NCBI GenBank assembly: GCA_963759175.1
Contig: CAVWXP010000007.1
Coordinates: 310,001-374,000, forward strand
Direction of reading: 5' to 3'
DNA: 64,000 nt
From: SZUA-442 sp963759175
GTDB taxonomy: Bacteria; Actinomycetota; Acidimicrobiia; Spongiisociales; UBA5794
This document shows, piece by piece, positions 43,866 through 52,223 of this stretch; positions within the stretch are counted from its first letter, which is position 1; each line of letters begins with the position of its first letter. Position numbers and translations under genes: made by a program. The notes under the pieces were generated by a model. It ran no database searches. It saw nothing but the letters and a program-made list of their open reading frames with translations, and had not been told where the DNA came from.

Positions 43866-45419
43866 CTATGCGTCCTGGTGGTGGGCAACGGGCGGAGCGT
43901 CGGGTATCGGGCGCTCCCACACGGTCCCGGTTGCGAGGGCCACGGACTTGTATGCACCGTCGTAGATCCCGATCGCCTTGTTCTTCACGATGCCATCGGC
44001 GTACATGGTCAGGAGATCTTCCTCGCGGGTGAGGAGGTCGATCGCATGGAGGGTTTCAGGAATGGTGCGCGTCTCCACGGTGCCATCGCCGACCTCCGCT
44101 GAGCGGATCGCTCCCCACGCCTCGTGACCGCCGACGCGCTCGTTGAAGATCTTGGGTACCGGGTAGAACGCAAGCTCGCTCGGCTTGGTGATCATCACGT
44201 CGATCACTCGCATGAGGTAGTTCGTCGCGTACACGGCATGGAACGTGTTGTCGTAGACGAACACGTGGATGCCACTCGTCGACGAGGTTCGGAGCTCATC
44301 GGCCAGCTCCCTGGTCTCGTCCCATGTGGTGTGGAGATGGACCTCACTGCGGATCGAGCCGAGCTCTGCTTCGAGCCACTCCCAGTTCTCCCGGTGATCC
44401 CCGAGGTTGACGAAGAGCGTTGCCTCACCGGAACGCACCATCGGGACCATGTGATCGACGACCGCCTTGAACAACTCGCGCTGTGCGCCTGCCCCACCCA
44501 TGGTGAGGAGGAACCGGCGCGGTTCACCTTCTCGCATTCGTTCGAGTCGATCGCCGCAGTCGGCTTCGATGTTCTCGACGAGTTCATGGTCAACGTGATG
44601 CCCAACGAAGTGCAGAGCGTCGGACGGCACCGGTTCGAGGATCGCGTTCTTCTCGTCGAAGCCCCGCATGGTCCGGAAGCCGTAGTACCCCGACGGTGAC
44701 TGCACGGCGTGCTGGGCGCCCTCGATCAGCTGGAACGCCATCGGCCAGTTGTCGAACATCATGTCCACGACGTTGGTCATGTCGCCTGCAACAGCGCCCA
44801 TGGTGTTCCACATGTGCGACCCCAACAGGGGAGTCTCGGCCGGCAGTGATCGATGGAGATCGGCGAAGAGCTCGCTCATGCGATAGTCGCGGGCGTTCGC
44901 CTTGAGGAAGCGCCAGGGCCAACCGACGGCAAAGGTGTTGAGCGCCCACCAGATGCCTGGCACCGTCCGATCACCGCTCGTCACGGACTCCCACACGTAC
45001 TTGTTGAACAGTTCACTGCGTTGGGACAGACGCGACATCTTCGAGTAGTTCGTGTTCCACCAGTTGATCACCGACGTCGAGATCCCTGGGATCGCCAAGA
45101 GGTCGAGCCAATACGGCGTGTACCCCATCGATCGGGCTGCCGAGGCCCCGGCCATGGCGATGCGGTAGTGACCGAACCCCATCCGGACCGTGGCGCAGAT
45201 GACGCCCTTTGCCGGATCGATCGGTTCACCGCCGGCGTCCCGCGCAATGTCCTTGAGCCCGAAGACGTCCCCGAGATACGGGTTGTCGACGAGCGAGAGG
45301 TCGTACTGCTCGCCCGGTTCGTAGTCGAACTTGTCGATGAACATCTGCTGCCAGGCACGTGCCCTGGCTGCGTGGGCAGCCGAGATCGCGTTGCCGTAGA
45401 GGGAGAATCCGTCCGCCAT
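43866..45419 (-). CDS. unassigned GT-B-fold-like protein of the alpha-glycoside locus
   Basis: 517 residues from ATG 45419, with GGACGG upstream; the longer frame reaching 46556 is antisense to the repressor. No signal peptide or clear membrane segment. GVICATVRMGFGHYRIAMAGAS near residue 75 resembles the glycine/histidine loop at the start of MGDG-synthase/MurG-type glycosyltransferases, and FLLTMGGAGAQRELF near 305 the start of the second GT-B domain. PETLHAIDLL and a final FxxP region follow. I do not recognise the exact family; nucleotide-sugar-using or sugar-phosphate-binding activity is inferred. It is the first gene left of the DeoR promoter, upstream of pgmB and GH65, so it should be co-induced. 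Confidence 0.6.
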   Translation of the reverse strand: MADGFSLYGNAISAAHAARARAWQQMFIDKFDYEPGEQYDLSLVDNPYLGDVFGLKDIARDAGGEPIDPAKGVICATVRMGFGHYRIAMAGASAARSMGYTPYWLDLLAIPGISTSVINWWNTNYSKMSRLSQRSELFNKYVWESVTSGDRTVPGIWWALNTFAVGWPWRFLKANARDYRMSELFADLHRSLPAETPLLGSHMWNTMGAVAGDMTNVVDMMFDNWPMAFQLIEGAQHAVQSPSGYYGFRTMRGFDEKNAILEPVPSDALHFVGHHVDHELVENIEADCGDRLERMREGEPRRFLLTMGGAGAQRELFKAVVDHMVPMVRSGEATLFVNLGDHRENWEWLEAELGSIRSEVHLHTTWDETRELADELRTSSTSGIHVFVYDNTFHAVYATNYLMRVIDVMITKPSELAFYPVPKIFNERVGGHEAWGAIRSAEVGDGTVETRTIPETLHAIDLLTREEDLLTMYADGIVKNKAIGIYDGAYKSVALATGTVWERPIPDAPPVAHHQDA

Positions 45420-45497
45420 GTCACCGTCCTTGATCAGCGACACCAGCGTACCGATATCGCGGTTTGGTTGCGACTTCGCAAGCCATCGACCCCGCGA

Positions 45498-45540
45498 AAC
45501 TTGCGACTTGACAAACAAACGAAGATAAACGTAAGTTAGT
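45498..45540 (+). promoter_or_regulatory. DeoR-controlled divergent promoter region
   Basis: In the 147 bases between 45419 and 45567 there is TTGACA (45508 to 45513) followed, 18 bases on, by TAAGTT (45532 to 45537), a good sigma-70-type pair for the repressor gene. AACTTGCG (45498 to 45505) and CGTAAGTT (45530 to 45537) form an inverted repeat that overlaps both boxes and could be the DeoR operator. The stretch in between (AAACAAACGAAGATAAAC) is AT-rich. Binding has not been shown. Confidence 0.55.
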
Positions 45541-45566
45541 GGGTAGGCACCGAACCCACACGGACC

Positions 45567-46355
45567 ATGGACCGCACCGTTCCTCCCGAACTCCGACGTG
45601 ACCGGATTCTCTCCCTCGTGCGAGAGCGAGAGTTCGTACGCGTCGCCGATCTGAGCGACATGTTCGGGATCTCCGAGGTGACGGTTCGCAGCGATCTGGA
45701 CCTGCTGCACGAATCGGGCTCCCTCCAGCGTGTCCACGGTGGAGCCGTGGTTCGTGCCCCCATTTCCCGCACGGAGCGATCGCTCGAGGAGTCGAGTAGC
45801 TCCGCACCCGAGGAGAAGGCGGACATCGGTACGGCTGCGGCGGCGATGGTCTCGAATGGCGAGACGATCATCCTCGATGTGGGATCGACGACGACGGCGG
45901 TGGCACGAGCCCTCGTCCGGCGCAAGGACCTCCACAACGTGGTCGTGTTCACCAGCGCCATCAACGTCGCCCTCGAACTCGAACCGGCCATCCCCCGCTT
46001 CACCGTGGTCGTGACCGGTGGAACCCTCCGGCCGCTGCAGCATTCGTTGGTCGATCCGATGGCAAACCACATCCTGGAGCGGCTCAACGTCTCCACCGTG
46101 TTCCTGGGGTGCAACGGGGTCCACCCGGACGAAGGGATCACGAATGTGAACCTGCCCGAGACGGCTGTCAAGCGACACATGCTCAACGCAGCGCAACGGT
46201 GCGTGGTGGTCGCGGAGAGCTCCAAGATCGGGAACATCAGTGTTGTGAAAATCGCAGACATCGACACGGTCGATGTGCTCGTGACCGGCCCAGCAGCGCC
46301 CATCGAGGCCCTGGCCGAGATCGAAGCACGCGGACCCGTGATCGTGGTCGCGTGA
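45567..46355 (+). CDS. DeoR family transcriptional repressor
   Basis: 262 residues. The N-terminal HTH is RRDRILSLVREREFVRVADL with FGISEVTVRSDLDLL and RVHGGAV, the DeoR hallmark. The C-terminal DeoRC domain (ILDVGSTTTAVARAL, GCNGVHPDEGITNVN) binds a phosphorylated sugar. Such repressors release DNA when a sugar phosphate accumulates. It is divergent from the GT-B-like/pgmB/GH65 operon and 41 bases upstream of the binding protein gene, so it probably controls both arms. The effector may be a hexose phosphate; not determined. Confidence 0.9.
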   Translation: MDRTVPPELRRDRILSLVREREFVRVADLSDMFGISEVTVRSDLDLLHESGSLQRVHGGAVVRAPISRTERSLEESSSSAPEEKADIGTAAAAMVSNGETIILDVGSTTTAVARALVRRKDLHNVVVFTSAINVALELEPAIPRFTVVVTGGTLRPLQHSLVDPMANHILERLNVSTVFLGCNGVHPDEGITNVNLPETAVKRHMLNAAQRCVVVAESSKIGNISVVKIADIDTVDVLVTGPAAPIEALAEIEARGPVIVVA

Positions 46356-46396
46356 GAGAGAGAAACCCGGGGCGAGTGCCCCGCCAAGGAGGACGA

Positions 46397-47773
46397 ATGG
46401 CGAAACGAATGCTCGTCGTGTTGTTCGTGTTGGCGCTGGTTGCAGCAGCATGCTCCAGCGACGACTCGAGTGACACAACCACGACAGCCGATACCGGCGG
46501 TGAGACGACCACGACAACGACAGCAGCACCCGATGAGACGACAACGACGGCACCACCAGCCGAGGGTGACGTCACCCTGCGATGGCGGACGCGTCCTGAC
46601 AACGATCAGGAAGCTGCCGTCTACCAGTCGGTGAGCGACAGCCTCCAGGCCGATTTCGAGGGCGTGACCCTCCAGTACGAGGCCGGCGGGACCGAGACCG
46701 AGGGCTACCAGCAGGCACTGTTGACACAGCTGTCCGCAGGTGAGGCACCTGACGTCTTCTGGATCCCCGGTGCCGACATCGCCGAGTTCGCGTCGAAGGG
46801 CGTGATCCTCGATGTTCGTCAGTACGCGGACGCAGATGCCGAGTACGCCGATGGCGACTTCTACCCCGGCCCGATGGAGCAGATGACGACCGACCCGGCA
46901 ACGGGTCAGCCCGGATCGACGCTGTGGGGCCTTCCCCGCGACGTGTCGACCTTCGGCTTGTATCTGAATCTCGACCTCATCGCAGAGGCAGGCGCAGACG
47001 ATCCCCGTGAGCTCGCTGAAGCAGGAACGTGGGACTGGGCTGCCTTCACCGAGGTGTCCGAGGCCATAGCGGCCCTCGACCCTGAGATCTTCGGCTACGG
47101 CCAGAGCTCATGGTGGGGACCCGTCGGCTGGTGGCTGAACTCCGCAGGTGGCGGCTTCTTCAACGACGCACGCGACGCATGCGGACTCGACACCCCCGAG
47201 TCGATCGAGGGCCTCGCGGCCTTCCGTGACTTCTTCGCTGGTGGATCCGGCTTCACGTACGGTGAGGACCCCGAGCCCGTGTTCAAGGCCGGCAACATCG
47301 GCATGTTCCAGAACGGTCGCTGGGCAACGCCCGGCATCCGCGAAGTCGACTTCAACTGGGACGTCGTGAAGCTGCCCGATGGCCCCGGTGGGCCCTCGAA
47401 CTGGCTGTTCTGGGGTGCGTATGTGGTGAACGCCAATACGGAGAACCCGCAGGCTGCCTGGGACCTGGTCCGAGCTCTGACGTCGGCTGAGGTCCAGGCG
47501 CAGGTCGCCGAACTCGGTGCCAACATCCCGAGCCGTGTGAGCCAGGAAGCGCTCGACGCCTTCCTCACGTTCACGCCGCCGGAGAACAACCAGGCCTTCC
47601 TCGACGGACTCGGCGAGAACCCGGTGACGGAGGCTCCGCTGTGGAACGGCGACTGGCCGTCGTATCGCGACGAGATGAACACCCGTGTGAACGCCGTCGT
47701 GACAGGCGACCTGTCGATCGAGGAATACGAAGCAAACATCTGTACTGACCTGAACCAGTACTTCGACAACTGA
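46397..47773 (+). CDS. sugar ABC transporter substrate-binding lipoprotein (CUT1)
   Basis: 458 residues from ATG 46397 behind AAGGAGG. Lipobox LVAAAC (C19), then a Thr/Ala/Pro-rich linker (22 to 57) typical of actinobacterial lipoproteins, then the MalE-type fold: VTLRWRTRPDNDQEAA, LSAGEAPDVFWIPGADIAEF, AQVAELGANIPSR, GDLSIEEYEANICTDLNQ. It captures an oligosaccharide outside the membrane for the two permeases downstream. The 47-kDa mature form should carry an N-terminal lipid. A hairpin in the gap after the stop probably makes this gene more strongly expressed than the permeases. Confidence 0.92.
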   Translation: MAKRMLVVLFVLALVAAACSSDDSSDTTTTADTGGETTTTTTAAPDETTTTAPPAEGDVTLRWRTRPDNDQEAAVYQSVSDSLQADFEGVTLQYEAGGTETEGYQQALLTQLSAGEAPDVFWIPGADIAEFASKGVILDVRQYADADAEYADGDFYPGPMEQMTTDPATGQPGSTLWGLPRDVSTFGLYLNLDLIAEAGADDPRELAEAGTWDWAAFTEVSEAIAALDPEIFGYGQSSWWGPVGWWLNSAGGGFFNDARDACGLDTPESIEGLAAFRDFFAGGSGFTYGEDPEPVFKAGNIGMFQNGRWATPGIREVDFNWDVVKLPDGPGGPSNWLFWGAYVVNANTENPQAAWDLVRALTSAEVQAQVAELGANIPSRVSQEALDAFLTFTPPENNQAFLDGLGENPVTEAPLWNGDWPSYRDEMNTRVNAVVTGDLSIEEYEANICTDLNQYFDN

Positions 47774-47784
47774 TACGAACCGAC

Positions 47785-47812
47785 GAGGGGTGGGGCTCCG
47801 GCCCCACCCCTC
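47785..47812 (+). promoter_or_regulatory. GC-rich hairpin between binding-protein and permease genes
   Basis: Twelve bases (47785 to 47796, GAGGGGTGGGGC) pair perfectly with 47801 to 47812 around a TCCG loop. No T-run follows, so it is not a typical intrinsic terminator. Hairpins in this position commonly protect the 3' end of binding-protein mRNA or reduce read-through into permease genes; that role is inferred here. Confidence 0.7.
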
Positions 47813-47849
47813 CCGACTTCGTCGACTCCCGTCGAGGATCGAGGCAACC

Positions 47850-49526
47850 GTGACCCAGGCCGACGCGATGACCCTGGAATCGCCCCCAGCGGCGGACCGC
47901 CACAATCCACCGTGGCTGATCGCCGTCGTGGTGTGGCAGGTGGTCGTGGCGATCGGAGCGGCGGGGATCGCCATCGGCATTGCGACCGGAGCCATCTTCG
48001 ATCTCAGCGGCGTCGCACTGTTCGCGGTCGTTGCCTTCGCTGCGGGAACAGCGTTCGTGGCTGCCTACGCGGTCCCGCATCTCCTGGCCCACCGCAACAA
48101 GGGACGCACTGCGGCAACCTTGCTCCAGTACACCCTCATGGTGATTGCCGCCGTGGGTGCGCTCCAGACGATGGAGATGTTCCGGGGCATCGAGGCGCTC
48201 GCCTCTGCCTTCAGGGACGAGTGGTACTGGAGCTTCATCATCATTGCTGGCTGGTTGCTGTATTCACAGGCCGACAGATTCGCTGCAGAGCGGACGCTCA
48301 AACGCATCGCTCGGTGGACGATGATCGGCGGCGCAGCGGTACTCGCCCTCTTCCTCGGCATCATCCCGGGATCCATCGAGTTCGTACGACGGCTCCTCGA
48401 CCCCGAGGCCATCGGACTCACCATCGTGGCGATCATCGCCGGATCCGCGTTCTTCCTCCTCAGGCGCCATGCAGCGACCGAGGTGTTCTCGACGACGGTG
48501 GGGCAGGCAGAAGCCGTGGATGGCTACCTGTTCGTGTCCCCGAATGTCTTCGGCTTCCTCGTCTTCTTCGCATTCCCCCTCCTGTTCTCCCTCTTCATCT
48601 CCTTCACGGACTGGGACGGACTGACCGCCATCGAGTTCACCGGACTCGACAACTACATCCGTATCTTCAGCGTCCAGTTCGCCACGGTCGACGCAGGTCA
48701 GGCGGCTTCGGACGTCCTCTCCGCCGGATACAGCCAGGCCTTCCGCTTCGGTGACCTCATCATCGGTGCACGCGATCCGAACTTCTGGATCGGGATGCGC
48801 AACATCATCTTCTTCGCCGTCGTCGCCATCCCGCTCGCGACGTTCCCTGCCCTGCTGCTTGCAGCCCTGCTCAACTCGAAGATCCCAGGCATGAAGGTGT
48901 TCCGGGCCGTCTACTTCATCCCCTACGTGGCTGGCCTGCTCGGCGTGCTCCTGATCTGGAAGCAGCTCTACAACGCTGCGATCGGGTTCATCAACTACGG
49001 GATCCTCCGCTTCGTCGACCTGATCAACTGGATCACGCCGTTCGACTTCACGGCGCCCCAGCCCCAGTGGCTGTCCGATCCCAACTTCGCGATGTGGTCG
49101 ATCATCATCTTCTTCGCCTGGTTCATGACCGGGTACAACGCCGTCCTGTTCGTGGCGGGAATGCAGGGCATCCCCGGTTCGCTCTACGAAGCCGCAGAGA
49201 TCGATGGGGCGTCGTGGTGGAAGAAGTTCCGCAACATCACCGTCCCGCTGCTGCGCCCGACCACCTTCTTCGTCATCGCCACGACGACGATCCTCGGACT
49301 CCAGATCTTCACGGAGCCGTACACCCTGATGGGACCCCAGCTGCCGCCATCCGGGCCCAACAACGCCACCCTCACCCCGGTGATCCAGCTCTACCAGGAG
49401 GGCTTCAACCGCTTCAACCAGGGATATGCCAGCGCCATCGCCTGGGTGCTGTTCATCCTGATCTTCTCGGTGACCATCCTCAACTTCTGGCGTCAACGTC
49501 GAGCTGAACAAGAGGGGATCGGATAG
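47850..49526 (+). CDS. sugar ABC transporter permease 1, N-terminally extended (CUT1, MalF-like)
   Basis: 558 residues from GTG 47850 (GAGG six bases before). The canonical permease begins only near residue 222 (FVSPNVFGFLVFFAFPLLFSLF, FTDWDGL) and ends with the EAA motif EAAEIDGASWWKKFRNITVP that docks the ATPase. The first 220 residues add about five to six further helices (WLIAVVVWQVVVAIGAAGIAI and others) and are not part of the common permease. It pairs with permease 2 two bases later. No ATPase gene is in the locus, so a shared MsiK-like ATPase is expected elsewhere. Confidence 0.9.
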   Translation: MTQADAMTLESPPAADRHNPPWLIAVVVWQVVVAIGAAGIAIGIATGAIFDLSGVALFAVVAFAAGTAFVAAYAVPHLLAHRNKGRTAATLLQYTLMVIAAVGALQTMEMFRGIEALASAFRDEWYWSFIIIAGWLLYSQADRFAAERTLKRIARWTMIGGAAVLALFLGIIPGSIEFVRRLLDPEAIGLTIVAIIAGSAFFLLRRHAATEVFSTTVGQAEAVDGYLFVSPNVFGFLVFFAFPLLFSLFISFTDWDGLTAIEFTGLDNYIRIFSVQFATVDAGQAASDVLSAGYSQAFRFGDLIIGARDPNFWIGMRNIIFFAVVAIPLATFPALLLAALLNSKIPGMKVFRAVYFIPYVAGLLGVLLIWKQLYNAAIGFINYGILRFVDLINWITPFDFTAPQPQWLSDPNFAMWSIIIFFAWFMTGYNAVLFVAGMQGIPGSLYEAAEIDGASWWKKFRNITVPLLRPTTFFVIATTTILGLQIFTEPYTLMGPQLPPSGPNNATLTPVIQLYQEGFNRFNQGYASAIAWVLFILIFSVTILNFWRQRRAEQEGIG

Positions 49527-49528
49527 CC

Positions 49529-50779
49529 ATGACAGATCTCGACTCCCGCATCAGCCAGGACGCCAAGGACGAAGCCAAGCGTCTGTCCCGAAAGTCACGC
49601 AGGCGCAAGTACCTGGGATGGGCAGGCATCTACCTCATCCTCGGATTCTTCGCCATGGCGATGATCTTCCCCTTCATCTACATGTTCTTCACGGCGCTGA
49701 AGGAATCCTCCGACGTGTTCCGCTACCCGCCCCGGGTACTCCCCTACGAAGCGAGCACCACCGAGGTCGACGGCGAGCAGCTGCCGCTGTTCGTGATCGA
49801 GTCTGCCGACGGTGAGGAACGGACGATGGTGCTCGTCGAATCCGGCGTCGAGGCTGGGTTGTTCGCACCCGAATCCGACCTCGAGGCGACGGTCGCCGTT
49901 CCCCTCGAGTTCGCCACCGACACCGGACGCACGGTCACGGTCGATGGCGAGGTCCTCGGCATCTGGACGGTCACCTACGGAGGGGAGAGCGCCGATCTCG
50001 TGCTCTTGCGCGGGACCGCCGTGGGCCGGTTCGCCGACCCCGACGACCCATCGATCGTCGGATATGCCATCGTGCGGACAGCTGAACCGGCCGAGCAACT
50101 GACCGCCAAGTGGTCGAACTTCAGCGAGGTCCTCGACATCCGCGACTTCGACAAAGCGATCACCAACACCGTCCTCGTGACTGTCCTCGTCGTGACAGGC
50201 AGCCTGTTCACGTCGATCATGGGTGGCTACGCCTTTGCCCGCATGAAGTTCCCCGGTCGCGACCAGCTCTTCGTCGGCTACCTCGGTTCGATCATGATCC
50301 CGTTCATCGTGTTGATCATTCCGTTGTTCCAGATCGTCGTGACCCTCAACTGGAACAACACGCTCGCCGGGCTCGTGTGGCCCTTCATCTACACCGCCTA
50401 CGGGACGTTCCTGATGCGCCAGTTCTTCGTCTCGATCCCCAAGGACCTCGAGGAGGCCGCATACATCGACGGCGCATCCCGATGGCGCATCCTCTGGACG
50501 ATCTTCGTCCCGCTCTCGTGGCCGGCCATCGCCACCCTTGCGACCTTCCAGTTCCTGTACGCGTGGAACTCGTTCATCTGGCCCCTGGTGGTCATCGATG
50601 CCGGCAACACCGAGTCCTTCGTCCTCACACTGGCCTTGTCGATCCTGGGTGGTCAAGGCGCCGATCAACCCCAGCTGATCTTCGCCGGCGTTGCGCTCGC
50701 CGTCGTCATCCCGCTCCTCGTGTTCGTCAGCGCACAGCGCTACTTCGTCGAGAACGTGGCATCGAGTGGGATCAAGTGA
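49529..50779 (+). CDS. sugar ABC transporter permease 2 with long extracytoplasmic insertion (CUT1, MalG-like)
   Basis: 416 residues. TM1 is YLGWAGIYLILGFFAMAMIF and is followed by FTALKESSDVFRYPP, the usual start of a MalG-type permease. Instead of the normal short loop, about 130 residues (85 to 205: ESADGEERTMVLVESGVEAGLF and so on) intervene before NFSEVLDIRDFDKAITNTVL. Its EAA motif EEAAYIDGASRWRILWTIFVP is intact. The insert is rich in Val, Glu and Asp and is probably beta-rich outside the membrane. It might contact the binding protein. Gene is two bases from permease 1 and one base before the GH36 start. Confidence 0.9.
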   Translation: MTDLDSRISQDAKDEAKRLSRKSRRRKYLGWAGIYLILGFFAMAMIFPFIYMFFTALKESSDVFRYPPRVLPYEASTTEVDGEQLPLFVIESADGEERTMVLVESGVEAGLFAPESDLEATVAVPLEFATDTGRTVTVDGEVLGIWTVTYGGESADLVLLRGTAVGRFADPDDPSIVGYAIVRTAEPAEQLTAKWSNFSEVLDIRDFDKAITNTVLVTVLVVTGSLFTSIMGGYAFARMKFPGRDQLFVGYLGSIMIPFIVLIIPLFQIVVTLNWNNTLAGLVWPFIYTAYGTFLMRQFFVSIPKDLEEAAYIDGASRWRILWTIFVPLSWPAIATLATFQFLYAWNSFIWPLVVIDAGNTESFVLTLALSILGGQGADQPQLIFAGVALAVVIPLLVFVSAQRYFVENVASSGIK

Positions 50780-50780
50780 C

Positions 50781-52223
50781 GTGCCCATCTCACCGTTGAC
50801 GGTACGGACCGTGCGTTCGGCCGAGCCGACCGTCCATGTCGGGGGCATCGAGCGCTTCTACCGACACGGATGGCACTCGTGGTCACCCACGGGGTGGGTG
50901 GACCCGCTGGTTCCCATCCTCCCCATACCCGACGAGGGCAGGCGCCTCGGGCACGATGACCCACGTCATGCCTTCGATACCACCGTGAGCGGCAGCGGCG
51001 TCGGGATAGCCATCGATGCATCCGGCTCCGCCACCCTGCTCGGCGCACTTGCACCCGACGGGCGGGTGAGGCCGGTCGGCCCCGAGCTCATCGGCTCGAG
51101 CGAGCAACGCGAGATCGACTGGTTGATCGCCAAAGGAACGGTCGATGACATCCTGGGGGCCTACGCAACCGCCCTGGGAGAGCATCTCGGGCGGAGGCCC
51201 CGCCGCACGATGCGCGTGTGGTGCTCGTGGTACTCGCACTACGAAGGTGTCTCCGAACAGGCAATCCTCGATGCCGTCGCTGCCGTGGACGGCCACGAGA
51301 TCGACGTCGTCCAGATCGACGACGGATGGGAACAGGCCATCGGCGACTGGGTCCCCAACGACGACTTCCCCGCTGGAATGGGGAAGCTCGCCGACGTCAT
51401 TCGTGCATCGGGCCGAACGGCCGGCCTGTGGCTCGCCCCTTTCATCGCCCGATCCAACGCTCGCCTCGTCGAGGAGCGTCCCGAGCTCCTGCTTCGCGAC
51501 GCCGATGGCGCACCGGTGGTCGCCGGCATCAACTGGGGCGGTCCGTACTACAGCCTCGACCCGACCTCGGGCGCGACCCAGGACTTCGTGCACGACATGA
51601 TCACCAAGGCGCGTTCGTGGGGGTTCGACTACCTGAAGCTGGACTTCCTGTATGCCGCCGCCTTCCCCGGACGCCATGTCGAGCCAATGGGCCCGGAGGC
51701 TGCATACCGGATCGGTGTCGAGGCCATCCGGGAGGCAGCGGGCGACGACTGCTACCTGCTGGCATGCGGCGCACCGGTGATCGCCTCGATCGGTGTGTTC
51801 GATGGGATCCGCATCGGCCCCGATGTCGCCGAGTTCTGGGAGGAGCCGACGCTCACCGCGATGGGTGACTTCTCCGGCCGTGGCGCTCGCAACGCGATCA
51901 TCACATCGAGCGAACGTCTGTGGCTCAGGGACCTCATCGACGCCGATCCCGACGTCGCCTTCTTCGACCGGAGCGCGGTCGACCTCGACGAGGCCACCCT
52001 CGGGTCCCTCAGAGACCTCGCTGCCATCACCGGCTTCGTCGGTACGTCCGACCGCCTGGAGCTCCTCACGCACGAGGAATCCGATGAGCTCGACGCCCTC
52101 CTTGCCGATGAAGCCACCGTGAACCACGAGTCCCTCCTGCGATGGCGGATCGACGGGAGGATCACCGACTTCGGGTGGGTACGCCGTTCGGCAACGGCGG
52201 TCCCAACCGGGAGGATGCCATGA
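50781..52223 (+). CDS. GH36 alpha-galactosidase
   Basis: 480 residues from the GTG at 50781, directly after the permease 2 stop. The barrel carries VVQIDDGWE (about 177 to 184), the nucleophile in YLKLDFLYAA (D288) and the acid/base in RIGPDVAEFW (D348). The N-terminal beta-sandwich seen in longer GH36 enzymes is short here. It releases galactose from raffinose-, melibiose- or galactosylglycerol-like alpha-galactosides. No signal peptide, so it acts in the cytosol on imported substrate. It overlaps GalT by four bases (ATGA). Confidence 0.9.
   Translation: MPISPLTVRTVRSAEPTVHVGGIERFYRHGWHSWSPTGWVDPLVPILPIPDEGRRLGHDDPRHAFDTTVSGSGVGIAIDASGSATLLGALAPDGRVRPVGPELIGSSEQREIDWLIAKGTVDDILGAYATALGEHLGRRPRRTMRVWCSWYSHYEGVSEQAILDAVAAVDGHEIDVVQIDDGWEQAIGDWVPNDDFPAGMGKLADVIRASGRTAGLWLAPFIARSNARLVEERPELLLRDADGAPVVAGINWGGPYYSLDPTSGATQDFVHDMITKARSWGFDYLKLDFLYAAAFPGRHVEPMGPEAAYRIGVEAIREAAGDDCYLLACGAPVIASIGVFDGIRIGPDVAEFWEEPTLTAMGDFSGRGARNAIITSSERLWLRDLIDADPDVAFFDRSAVDLDEATLGSLRDLAAITGFVGTSDRLELLTHEESDELDALLADEATVNHESLLRWRIDGRITDFGWVRRSATAVPTGRMP

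Noticed and set aside
43866..46556. An 896-codon frame including the GT-B-like protein
   Set aside because: Everything upstream of 45419 on that strand lies antisense to the DeoR gene and its promoter; a good start exists at 45419.
47785..47812. Intrinsic terminator between binding protein and permease
   Set aside because: Strong stem but no T-run, and the downstream genes belong to the same operon.
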